NCBI GenBank assembly: GCA_030704615.1
Contig: CM060732.1
Span: forward strand, 23,064,001-23,128,000
Reading direction: 5' to 3'
DNA length: 64,000 nucleotides
Origin: Takakia lepidozioides
Taxonomy: Eukaryota; Streptophyta; Takakiopsida; Takakiales; Takakiaceae
The position numbers and the translations under genes were made by a program. The notes under the pieces were generated by a model, which was not told the origin of the DNA, did not search any database, and worked only from the letters and a program-made list of their open reading frames with translations. This document shows positions 20,061 to 29,718 of the stretch, one piece after another. Within the stretch, counting starts at the first letter, position 1; each line of letters starts with the position of its first letter.

Positions 20061-22680
20061 CTATGCTGCAACCTCTTGAGCAGTACCCCCTTCCTGCTCA
20101 GTCAATGACAAGGCCTCATCCTGCCCCATCATCTCATCATTGAGAACCTCCTCATCCCGAGAAGAATCCCCAACCTCATCCATCACAGCTGCCTTCGCTG
20201 CCAACTCCCTCTGAACCTCGAGCACCTCCCACATGTGCCATGGATGTCTACACCTCGTGGTCCTCACCGGCTCGCCCCCACTCGCTGCCTGTACCGTCTC
20301 GGTAGGCAGAGAGACCATCAAGGGAAGTGCACTCCGCACTCTACGTTGCTCAGCCATAGCCAAGCTGACAATCCAGGTCAAGCAATTGAGATCCATTGCT
20401 TGCCCCAACACCTGACGACGTGATGCCTCAGAAAGGAAGGCACCGCCGTGGTCCCAGTGGAAAACCCCATAGCCCGCTCTCGCTCGTCGGCATTAGGCTC
20501 CACTAACTGCTGCAACTGAGCATCCCACAGGAGGCCAGGTCCACCATCCCGAAAAGCATGGGATCCTGGGAAGCTGAGCAGTGTAGGTAATGCTGCTCGT
20601 GGTTGACCCACTCTGTTGACCACTGCCAAAGGCGAACGGTCATCGTGTCTCACACGTTGAGACTGCCTTCCTGTGTCCAAAATGCCATCCACGGTGAGGT
20701 GTGCTGGCCGCTGCACCCCATCAAATGCACGCTTGAGCAGTGCGGGTGGCATCAAGTTAGTCCACCATAGTCGTGGACGATGAGCCCGTGACCCCACTGC
20801 AGCTGCATCCAGCAATACTGCTGACCCAAGCCACGACCGGACTTGATGCACACTGGCCATCACCCTGGCCCGAGAATCACCCATCAGTGGCACATTCTCC
20901 AAGATGTATGCGGAGATACAGCCTGATGAAGCTGCAAGTGGCGCAAAATCCGCACCATCTCCCAAAACAGACCCGTCCTCGAGTCTCGCAATCCATTGCC
21001 ATGCCCGGCTGATGAATGCCCTTGGCAGGGCCAACCTGCCACTACCAGATCAATGGAGCCAACCCGCTCCAAATCCTGCGCCCCCAGCAACGAAATGTCT
21101 GCTGGCAAGGCCTGCTGATATCCACGAACTGCAGACACCTGCAACAACTCAGGGTGCTGCTGCACCATCTGAGCAACATGGCGCAGTGAGACGCGTCGTG
21201 CAGTCTCATCCCTCTCCACATACAGGTAACGTCGAACTCGTACACCTGCCTGCAGCACTGCAGCCAATCCAGTGCTGATCCCGCCAAATAAGTCCAGAAG
21301 GCATATGCCTTCATCCGGTCGCTGCCACACAAGAGGTGTGGTGTCCAATGGCGACAACTGAGGTGGCCCTGGTGCAATCACCGCACTCTCCTCCTCTCCT
21401 GACGGTACAAAAGCTTCTACCCAAGCTTGTTGCACCCGTCCATCAGCAGCTTGCTGCAAATCCTTGCTCGTACCCCACAACGGAGTGTGAGCAACCATGG
21501 CAGGCAACTCCGCCGTACCATGCATGTCATCCTGCTCTGCTGGAGGTGGCACATCCTCTGCATGGGCATTGCCTTCCAGCAACTCTCCAGGCCAGCTGAC
21601 TGCAGCTGTGAAGGCGGCTAGTGTTGGCATCTTGCCCCGCTGAGCAGCTGCAATACCCCCAATGAATGTCACAGGGAGCTGTGCACGGCGACCATCCCCT
21701 GACTGCCATCCAGGCCTGTAGGATGCTGACTCCTCCCAGAAATCCAGGGTGAAGCCCATGGGGTATAACACTGCCCCACCAACGAGGACATCGTAAGAGA
21801 CCGCGTCTGTCACAATGGCCTTGGCTCGCATCACTGAGCCATCTACAGGATGATCCGGCTGCAGTCTAATAGCCAACTGATGCCGTGTCATGCCCCGAGC
21901 CTGCTCTGATCCTCCCAGAGATGTCTGTATCTGGAAAGGACAAGGCTCCATATCCGCCTCCATGAGGCCCAAACCTGCAATAGCAGCTCTGCCCAACATC
22001 AGTGGCTGAGCTCCTGAGTCCAACAAGACCCGCAGTGGCCGGTACTTCTTGCCTGCCGGTCCACTCAAAGTGAAAATGCCTCCCTGGTTGTCTAACAAGA
22101 CAACTCCAGGTGTCACCATGGCGCGCTCAAAGGCTGGCCTAGCTGGCAGCTCCGTCAATCTGGCAGCTGCAGCTTGCCAGGGCGCTGCCGTGGCAGTCTT
22201 GACCCTCAAATCCGAGGATCCCTCTGCCACTACACCTTCCACTAACTCCGCAGAAGATGAAGTGACCTCTCCACTCTCGCAGAGTGTTGCTGCTAGTCTG
22301 AACACTGCAGCTGGTCTCACTCCCGGCGTCGCAATCATGGTTGCCGAGAACAGTGGGGCTTGACACACAGAGGTGGCTGCCCCCAACAACACACCGGCCG
22401 CACTAGCCTTGGCAGCAGGAGTCAGTGCTGCACGTGTAGCTCTCCCCAATGGCATAGTAACCTCCGCCTCGGTAACAGTCGGGCGAGAACTAGGTGCCAT
22501 GGATGGCGTTGACACTGTCTCCGCCAAGGTGAATGACTGAGGCAGCCTTGCCTGACGGCTTGCCTCCCCACGTTGTGGATCCAACTCCACCTCTGCACCT
22601 CGTGGCTCAGGAACTCGTGTTGCTCCTCGAGTCACGGCTGCAGCAGACTCCACCTGCTCTATGGTAGTGCTGCTCCGCAC
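20061..22680 (-). pseudogene. Aspartic protease fused to a C5-cytosine DNA methyltransferase
   Basis: From 22680 a 598-codon stretch overlaps the gag end in the +1 frame. An aspartic protease motif, RVLLDSGAQPLMLG, lies near 22020. The methyltransferase follows: motif I LLDLFGGISTG (about 21295), motif IV AGWPCQGHSSAG with the catalytic Cys near 21027, then after a one-base frame change near 20925 motif VI ILENVP (about 20895), motif VIII SRAHRPRLWW, a target-recognition region, motif IX ERERAMGFS, and after a second change near 20430 motif X RRQVLGQAMDL. This order (I-IV-VI-VIII-TRD-IX-X) is that of Dnmt1/Dcm-type enzymes, which transfer methyl from SAM to carbon 5 of cytosine. All key residues are present. 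A tail of about 120 residues leads to a TAG at 20061, beyond which RT continues in frame. Confidence 0.88.
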
Positions 22681-24265
22681 ATGAATCCCATGCCTCCCAT
22701 ATCTCCTCCCTCAGGAGCAGGAGGTGGACCATCCCGCCTGGAGCCGGTACCGCCTGAGCTATAGCCATGGCAGCGAGCCTCTGCTCTAGCTGCTGAAGCC
22801 GGTTGGCCATGCCTTGGTCAACACCCTGACCTCCGCGTCCTTGGCCATGTTGAGCTTGCCCTTGGCCTGCACCTCGTGCCCGACCACCTCGTCCTCTCTG
22901 GGCTGGTCCACCTCGCCCCCGGCCACCATTGTTCCCTTGGAACTGGCCTGGGCGCAACTCAGGATGCAAGTCATAACACTGGGCATCTCCATGCCCATAC
23001 TTGCCACAATGCCCACACTGCAACTGTGCAGGCTGTGCTTGTGCCGGCCTTCTGCCACTCTCTGGGCAATCTCTCTTGACATGGGGTCCTCCACATGTCC
23101 AACATATCACCCCTGGTTGCTGTTGGCCTGCAAAAGATGCCACGGGCCTCTGCACCTGAGGTCCCCTGTAAGCTCCATGGAACTTGGGCTGGGCAACCTT
23201 GCCCCCCTGACCACGCTGTTGGGCAGTCCCTTGTGCTTGTGGGCTGACAGCTGTGCCCCGTACAGGCATGTCCTTACCAAATCCAATTGTAACAACTCGC
23301 TCCTCCACCATGTTGAGCTCAATCCGCTCAGCCAGCAGAAACACATCTGCTAATGTGGGTTGGGCTGCTTGTAACAGGGTTGCATCTCGCACCCTTCTCT
23401 TGAGCTCCTTGTCCAGAATTCCATACCAAAACTGGATTGCCTGAGCTTCAGTAACCCCTTGGGTCACACTTATCAAGCGCCTCATACGAGTGTACGCCTC
23501 TCGCAGGCTCTCACTGGGTTTGCGCTGGAAGTCTTGCAAACTTCGCAGCTTCTCTGTCCGTACACCTTGGTAGTTCCTCCGCAACTCCTGGAAGAACTCC
23601 ACCACCGGGTTGAATCTAGGCACATGTGTTGTAGCTGTGGCAGGAGGAGTAGTAGCACCTTCTGAACTGGTACCACCTGCAGAAGTACCAGCACTACCTG
23701 CTCCACTACTAGTGCTGGCAGTGGGAGCTATTGGTACTGATGCAGCTACTGGTCGCGTCATGCCTCGAGTAATGGAGATGTAGTCAGGTGACCAATACAT
23801 CCTCCACTCCTCAATCTCTGCTTCATGTCCTCGCCTGAACTCGTGGTAATCGTCCATAGGCGGGCCTTCCAAATGCTGGAACAGTCCCTTCCACGCCATG
23901 AATGGGGTGAATAGATGTGGATTGCGCATCTGCTGCAAATCACACCAGCTGTCGAACTCCTGGATAAAGTCATCCAACTCGATTGTGCCCACAGCTCCAG
24001 AGTACCTACGAGGCCCCTTGGTAGCTCCATACATCTCCTCCATGTCGTCCCACAACAATGGCGAATGAAAGTGCACACCTGTTGATGAAGCCTCCGAGCC
24101 TGTGTCTGACTCTACAGTAATTGAGGGTGGCGGTGAAGGTGGTCTGAACCGAATACCTCGTCTTGTGAACCCACTCTCACTGTTACTGCCTGTAGCCGTA
24201 CTCCCCTCAAAACCCTTGGGTAACTCCGTAATGACACTCACAATGTGCACCTCCTCCAGTGACAC
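22607..24265 (-). CDS. gag polyprotein
   Basis: This 552-codon frame starts with MSLEEVHIVSVITELPKG. It has an N-terminal acidic region, a Gly/Thr/Ala-rich linker, then a retrotransposon-gag (capsid) domain at roughly residues 190-320 with FFQELRRNYQG, LQDFQRKPSESLREAYTRMR and FWYGILDKELKRRV. Two zinc knuckles follow: CWTCGGPHVKRDC, a short CX2CX3HX4C form, and CGHCGKYGHGDAQC, the standard CX2CX4HX4C. Gag forms the particle and binds the element RNA. The C-terminus is Gly/Arg/Gln-rich and includes a short coiled-coil-like MANRLQQLEQRLAAMA. The last 74 nt overlap the next frame (+1), which would suit programmed +1 frameshifting; no slippery site was identified. The frame is intact. Confidence 0.85.
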   Translation of the reverse strand: MSLEEVHIVSVITELPKGFEGSTATGSNSESGFTRRGIRFRPPSPPPSITVESDTGSEASSTGVHFHSPLLWDDMEEMYGATKGPRRYSGAVGTIELDDFIQEFDSWCDLQQMRNPHLFTPFMAWKGLFQHLEGPPMDDYHEFRRGHEAEIEEWRMYWSPDYISITRGMTRPVAASVPIAPTASTSSGAGSAGTSAGGTSSEGATTPPATATTHVPRFNPVVEFFQELRRNYQGVRTEKLRSLQDFQRKPSESLREAYTRMRRLISVTQGVTEAQAIQFWYGILDKELKRRVRDATLLQAAQPTLADVFLLAERIELNMVEERVVTIGFGKDMPVRGTAVSPQAQGTAQQRGQGGKVAQPKFHGAYRGPQVQRPVASFAGQQQPGVICWTCGGPHVKRDCPESGRRPAQAQPAQLQCGHCGKYGHGDAQCYDLHPELRPGQFQGNNGGRGRGGPAQRGRGGRARGAGQGQAQHGQGRGGQGVDQGMANRLQQLEQRLAAMAIAQAVPAPGGMVHLLLLREEIWEAWDSCAEQHYHRAGGVCCSRDSRSNTSS

Positions 24266-24776
24266 TATAAGGCTCTAGTACTAATCTAATAGTGACACGG
24301 GTGGGCACCTGTTGCAGTCTAAGGGTCATATCCCAGTGGCTCAGGGCACCTGCACCTGCATCCACCGCAAGAACTCCTATGGTTGGCTGGTCATCAACCC
24401 AGCCTCACCATAGAAGAAACACTGGTGGTCTTGCTGGTCATCACTCCAGCCTCACCACCGACAGCATACTCTAGGATTGACCGGTGATCAAATCCGGCCT
24501 AATCCCTATGAAAGCAAGCGCCCACACAAAACCAACATGGCGCACAGTCAAGCATGCAGGTGTTGGGGGGGATCCAAACACAAGAAATCAAAACATCAAC
24601 ACCCCCACACCAAAATCCAGCAGCAACGCTGATCCTGCAGAATATCCCAGCCCAAACCCCGGACTGACTGGCCTCCACCAAGAGAGGCTTTGGCAACTAC
24701 AAGTACAAGGTAATGAAAATAGTACAGAGATGGAGGGGAAGAATAGAAGCCCGCCCAAGCAAGATCTAATCCTGAT

Positions 24777-25526
24777 CTATGCTATCAACTTCCAGACTTC
24801 TCTCAAAGTGCCTCGCTCTGCATGATGGTAAGGTGTAGGAGGTATATCTATGTCCAGAAACCTGCCACTAACCTTGTCCCAAGCTACAGTAGCTCGCTCT
24901 AACCAACCCTCCTCCTCTTTCTGCCAGGTAGAGACAAAGCAATACTCCCCTATCTCCCGCTCACTGAACACTAAAGAAAACAAAGGTAGGGTCTGATAGT
25001 CTCTCAACTCGAAAGCTTTGAGACGGTTGCGGGTGTCCTCATTGCGAATGACTGCATCTCCTTCACGCACAACAAACATGTCATTGCTGATGAACCCCCG
25101 CTCGTGGTTGCCCTGTGCAGAGCGTATCCGGCTGCAACCATGTCTGATTGCACAAACTTGTGTAGCTCCTGCTCCTCTGCTCCAGTACACCACGGCCTTG
25201 TGGCTGAACACCTTGGTCCCCGGGGCTGTCTTTGGCTGTGTTCCAAGCCTAGCTTCCACCCACTTTGGTATTTCACCTACAGCTGCAGAACTGCTGGCTC
25301 CAACAGAGTTCTGACTGTCCAAGGCGATATTGAGGCCCTCAATGCCAACTACAGCAGTCTGTTGTCTACTGCTAATGCCTGACTCCCAGTATGCAATCAA
25401 CTCGTCCAACTGTTCTCCACTCAAATCAGTCTGAGTTCCTTGGGAAACATAAATCTTGTCCCCTTTGGTGCACAGGCTAAGAGAAGAGACCTGCCCTTCA
25501 ACGACGTCCTCATTTCCCCCAGCCAT
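24777..25526 (-). CDS. Extra ORF upstream of gag, function unknown
   Basis: An intact 249-codon frame begins MAGGNEDVVEGQVSSLSL and lies about 510 bp upstream of gag on the same strand, inside the element. It shows no membrane segment, signal peptide or metal-binding cluster that I recognise. Its middle reads KVFSHKAVVYWSRGAGA and its C-terminal half is mixed charged and aromatic (EYCFVSTWQKEEEGWLERA). Composition looks like coding sequence. It could be an accessory gene acquired by the element or an N-terminal gag extension. Position and intactness are observed; any role is open. Confidence 0.55.
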   Translation of the reverse strand: MAGGNEDVVEGQVSSLSLCTKGDKIYVSQGTQTDLSGEQLDELIAYWESGISSRQQTAVVGIEGLNIALDSQNSVGASSSAAVGEIPKWVEARLGTQPKTAPGTKVFSHKAVVYWSRGAGATQVCAIRHGCSRIRSAQGNHERGFISNDMFVVREGDAVIRNEDTRNRLKAFELRDYQTLPLFSLVFSEREIGEYCFVSTWQKEEEGWLERATVAWDKVSGRFLDIDIPPTPYHHAERGTLREVWKLIA

Positions 25527-27607
25527 ACAAGGAGTACATCCACAGATTTGTCTCTAATATAGACCAGCACAGGTTCTAGAGACAGGATTGTGGATCTTTC
25601 ATGGCACACTCACACTCTAAAAATTCCATAGATTTTTAGCAGAGTCCCAAAAACAGAAACCAGGTCTAGATAGGTAGATTTCCCCTTTCTGCAGCTATCC
25701 CCTCAAAAACTGAGTCAAACGGAGCTCATTTGACAAAGATATGACCAACCAGGCTCTTTAAACATTTAAATTAGATAAAAAGGCTTTGTTTTTTTTTTTT
25801 TAACACCAAAACGCTTTTGTCATTATAACTGCTCCCAAGTCACCTACGAGTTCCCAACACGTCCAGGTAGTTCGTCCAGGTAGGGGCGATTTCAAGAGCA
25901 GATCAAGAGATGCACTGCGCAACACCCTCATGGCTTATGGACAGGCGGCCTGCAATCGAACGATTCATGGATGGTTGCTGGACTTGCACAACACATCTGC
26001 CACATCGGAACCACAGCTTCACTTCACCAACATTCAGCACAACAGGAGCAGAGCAGAGCATACAAGAGCTTGGCCGTTGATTGCGACACCTGTTGTGTGT
26101 GAAGTTTGAGAATTGAGCTGCTTTTTTTTTGATGTCTGTGGTTCTACTGTGGTGTTGTACGTGTGCTCCTTGGACCTGTTGGACCTCCCGCAGACGTGAT
26201 AACTTTCTTTTCTTCTTATCCTTGAACCCTCCTGAGGCCCTATACATTCTTGATTTTGGCCATTTTGGAAGGAGGCCATTGGCCTTTCTTCCTTAACTTG
26301 CGCTTGCGCACCAGCCTCTTCCTTCGAAGCTCCAATCGTTTAGCCTTCTTCTTTAACAATTATGCTTTTGACTTGAGGGAAACTATGGCTGGGATGGTGA
26401 CCTCAGGAACAATCTCGACCTCTGACTCTGGGGCATCTCCAGCAGCCCTGGCTACCACATTCCTCTCCGTTGTGGCCTTCCACGTCAAGGACGCACCGGC
26501 TGCGACCTGCCCACTGTAATCTCCAAGTTCTTTTCTATACTTCAAACCCACTCTAAATCCAGAAAACAGCCCGCAAGCAGGTCTCCACTGCGAGCTTGCC
26601 GAGGCAGCAGATGGTGAGAGAGACAAGGACACATTGGAGAAGGTCGGCACAAGGGCCTGGGAAAGAAGGAACGCCAAAGGTTGCAGAGTTCTCTGGTACA
26701 CCAAAGCCAAGTTCTGAAGGCGGGATTCCCCCTATTGCCCAGGCAGGGCACAAGCTGGGCATTTACGGAAACCCCTCCGAGAAGCAGATGAGGCTCTCGG
26801 CAGATTGCCCTGCAGGTTTTGCTTGTAAGTCAGTCTTGTTAGCCAGCGATTGTAGGGCCTGCACCTGAAGCTCCGGGAACATCAATTAATCAACGATCTC
26901 CTCCAGCAAAATGGGAGTGTCACAGGTTTCTTCCATCAACATTCACTACTTCATGTGCTTGGCTATTTGGGCCTGTTTTTCTTTTTCCCGCCCTAACTTG
27001 CTTAAACGCTCCAGTGTGTGCTTTTGTACCCGAGCCCTTCTTAGCTCGCAGTGTCCTTCATAGAGCCGTCCTCATCGACAACTGTCCATATTGCTTTAAC
27101 AAGGTATGGATGTGTCACCATTGGACTGACCAGGTATAGCAAGGCTGCAGAACAATCTGCCTCTCACAGTGCTCCTGTACAATTGCAGTTATAGCGACGC
27201 ACCGAGTGCCCAACTTGCAGTAGTAATGCAACCGCAAGCGCTTGTTCCCCTGTCACAACCACACTCTTGCATGCACGCTGCACACAGGCTTCCACCTCCG
27301 GAGAAGAAGTCCAGGGACAGAGTTGCGGTTGTCAGCAGCTACCAACAGACACAGTTTTCCTTACATTTGCGCATCATCCTGCTGCTCCACCATGATATCT
27401 CCTCACTGGCCAAAACGAAGGCTGCTTCCATGCAGTGTAGCTCCGTCCTGCCCGGCGGCCTTATGCCAGAACCAACGCTGATCGAAACCTGCATATATAT
27501 ATATATATATATATATATTTTTAAAGCTTCTTAAACTAAGCACTACTCTCACACAGGTAATCATACAAGTGCTAACCCTCAACTCCTACCTTGCACTCAC
27601 AGGTAAG
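25527..27607 (-). other. Long untranslated leader of the Ty3 element
   Basis: About 2.1 kb lies between the primer site and the 249-codon ORF. Only short frames occur (for example 26360-26710, 116 codons, unrecognised). It includes a poly-T/A run near 25787-25800 and an (AT)n microsatellite at about 27493-27518. It presumably carries the packaging signal and translation leader, but nothing specific can be pointed to. Confidence 0.5.
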
Positions 27608-27624
27608 AGCTCATCTCTCTCGAG
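27608..27624 (-). promoter_or_regulatory. Putative self-primer binding site next to the 5' LTR
   Basis: Directly after the 5' LTR (sense = minus strand) lies ctcgagagagatgagct. It is the exact 17-nt reverse complement of agctcatctctctcgag inside the same LTR (27816-27832). It does not start with TGG as tRNA-primed sites do. The LTR segment lies about 27 nt downstream of a TATA-like ttatcttcacg, so it would fall near the RNA 5' end, the arrangement known from self-primed Tf1-type elements. Confidence 0.7.
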
Positions 27625-27981
27625 TGATAAACAGACTTGTAAAGGACACACACTCTCAACACAAGAAATATGCAATCCCTCAAGATCACTCTTAGAAATA
27701 GAAGTCGAGCCAGGGGCACCCCAAGCTATGGGGACTCCACCCCACAACAACCTACACTCCCATCGTAAGCACACTCAGTCCTCAACAATGCAGGAGCTCG
27801 GTCGCGCAGGCTCAACTCGAGAGAGATGAGCTGCGCGACTGCCGCTCTCGTGAAGATAAGACAGACCAGGTGTCAAACTAAACTTGACACCTGATTTAAC
27901 ACTTGACCTAAATCCAAGTGTTAAATACAAATAACTAGTTTTATTCTAGCTGTTTTCACACTGTGCTTATTTAACTTGACA
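27625..27981 (-). repeat. 5' LTR of the methyltransferase-bearing Ty3 element
   Basis: This LTR is 357 bp with TG...CA ends. Sense order: start tgtcaagttaaataagc, TATA-like ttatcttcacg, the 17-nt primer segment at 27832-27816, and end gtctgtttatca. It is nearly identical to 15722-16078. Confidence 0.88.
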
Positions 27982-29385
27982 ACAGAAGCCAGAGAAAACA
28001 AGGAAGAGCACAGGGATTGCAACAAACAAAAGAAAAACACAAAGCATAGACAGCAAAGAGGATATGAGTAGAGCAGCTGAAAAATCACAATGAAGAGCCG
28101 CCACCGAAGAGTCGCTTCACGAGGAAGTCATTCCGCACGTGCAGTGTACCTAGGGGAGCGGGCACGTGGGGGAGCAGGGGATCAGTCGATGGACACGTGG
28201 CAACAACACCAAAGTGGGGATCACTGATGTCGACACGTGGGGAGATCTGGACGGTCATAAGGGGGAGCAGACATGGGGAGATGTGAAGGGGAACGAACCC
28301 CTAGCCACTCCCAGAACATGGGGATCAAAGTAGGGGGACCAGACACGTGGGGGGATGTTAGTAGAGGGGAGCTGACCGTGCGGAGAGTACTGGATATGAC
28401 ATGCATGGCGATTCTGTGGTCAGGGAGGTGACACGTGGGCAACGAAGACAGGGGGGGTGGCGGGGGGGGGACCAGACAGTGGGGGAGCAAAAACTCGGGA
28501 GGGATTGGATGTTTGGGGTTTTGCAAGTGACGGATTGAGGGAGGGAGACAACTCATGAGAGGAAAGGGACCAAAACTACAGGGGCAGGGAACATGAGAAG
28601 AGACCATTGTGTAGGAAGAGTAAAACACCATGCTAGGTCGAAAAAGAAATCCCTATAAGTGCATGCATTATGAGCTGGCCGGCATACAACCATCTTGGAC
28701 TCTCCAACCTCCATCAATCCTATTCAGCTGCTCGATACCCAACCATGTTCGATTCTGCAATACACAGATGTTCACATTTGAATCTAGCAAGGTAAGTAGT
28801 ATGAAAAAACAAACATGAAGTTGAGGCTGAAGTTTAATATGCGAAAGGTACTATAGTTACAGATCCTCATCCCCCTGCACATGGGATTAAGTGCAGCCTA
28901 CGCCAATCCTGTCAGCTTTCAAAACAACAAACAACAAACAAGATAGAGGCAAACAAGAAAGAACAACAAAAGAAGAACAAGAAGAAGAAGAAGAGAAGAA
29001 GAAAACCCCCTGTACGCATTGTATGCAAGACGTGAGTTGCAAGAGAATCACAAACGCCGTAAAGCGCACACGATTGAGGCCCTGGCAGGTCAACCCAAGC
29101 CCATCGAAGCAGGAGTACGAACAAGCACGATAGCTGGAAACCTTTGCTCAATCTAGATGGAGAACCCTACCTCCACGATGAAGTGAACAACACATGCAGG
29201 TCCATGTGGTGCGATACCCACCGTTGGAAATGGAAGGGATTGGGGGATCGGTCGAAGGGGGATCAAAGCAGGAGATCGGCGGCAAGATCAGGGAGGGGGA
29301 TGGACGACCGGGGGAGTGCCACGCAGTGGACCATCGCACAAAACTATCAGACGGCGGGGGGACGGCCACATCACGTTGAAGAGGG
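27982..29385. other. Unassigned, G-tract-rich region
   Basis: Sequence at 28140-28620 is full of gggggagcag and cacgtggggg motifs, like the Pro/Ser-rich exons of the Ulp1-type gene at 12-14 kb. A plus-strand stretch at 28639 encodes RKRNPYKCM and ends at a gtaagt donor (about 28792). It resembles the KQRNPYKCKFC start of that gene's zinc finger but lacks the second Cys. This may be a scrap of a related transposon. No complete gene is visible. Confidence 0.35.
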
Positions 29386-29702
29386 TGTCAAGTTATTTTA
29401 CCACTAGTGTGAAACTAGCTAGGAAATAGCTAGCTTTTACATATTGACATTTGGGATTGGCCCAAGTGTCAATCCAGGGGTCAAGGAAGATTTAGGCCCT
29501 GGAGTGGTTATCTTCACGGCAAGCGCGGGAGGCTCATCTTTCTCGAGTTGAGCCTCACCGCGCCTAGCTATGGCGCCGTAGTGTGGATTCCCCATGGCGT
29601 GGGGTGCACTTGGCTTGACTTGTATTTGAGTGATGAGGTTATATATGCATGAGTTTATGCTTCAGATTTGTGAGCTCGTGCTTGTATTCCTCTTCTTTAT
29701 CA
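29386..29702 (+). repeat. Divergent LTR related to the methyltransferase-element LTR
   Basis: 317 bp beginning tgtcaagttattttac and ending cttctttatca, in sense orientation on the plus strand. It shares with the 357-bp LTR the same start, a ttatcttcacgg box (29508-29519), ctcatctttctcgagttgag (29534-29553) and a block with ccccat.g...ggggtgc. Overall identity is low to moderate. No second copy downstream was found, so it is a solo LTR or the 5' end of a truncated or non-autonomous element. Confidence 0.7.
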
Positions 29703-29718
29703 CTCGAGAAAGATGAGC
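29703..29718 (+). promoter_or_regulatory. Putative self-primer binding site, divergent copy
   Basis: ctcgagaaagatgagc follows the LTR end directly and is the exact reverse complement of gctcatctttctcgag at 29532-29547 inside this LTR. Relative to the 27.6-kb element one base differs in the site (G to A) and its partner in the LTR also differs (C to T), keeping the pairing perfect. Confidence 0.7.

Larger units (their letters stand above)
15722..27981 (-). mobile_element. Ty3/gypsy retrotransposon with DNA methyltransferase and PHD finger
   Basis: Two 357-bp LTRs (27625-27981 as 5' LTR, 15722-16078 as 3' LTR) bound 11.5 kb. Sense order from 27624 downward: self-complementary primer site, ~2-kb leader, a 249-codon ORF of unknown role, gag with two zinc knuckles, aspartic protease, C5-cytosine methyltransferase, reverse transcriptase, RNase H, integrase, PHD finger, then a 500-N gap before the 3' LTR. 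RT before integrase is the Ty3/gypsy order. The LTRs differ at about five places in 357 bp, so insertion is recent. No flanking target duplication is evident (cacaa left, acaga right), and no polypurine tract is visible next to the 3' LTR, although the gap starts 8 bp away. The 12.3-kb size is large for the class. Confidence 0.85.

Noticed and set aside
22814-23353. Plus-strand 179-codon frame
   Set aside because: It is antisense to gag, where zinc knuckles are evident on the minus strand.
28221-28631. 136-codon Pro-rich minus-strand frame as a real gene
   Set aside because: It lies in G-tract repeats and lacks a conserved motif; kept only as a possible scrap of the Ulp1-type transposon.
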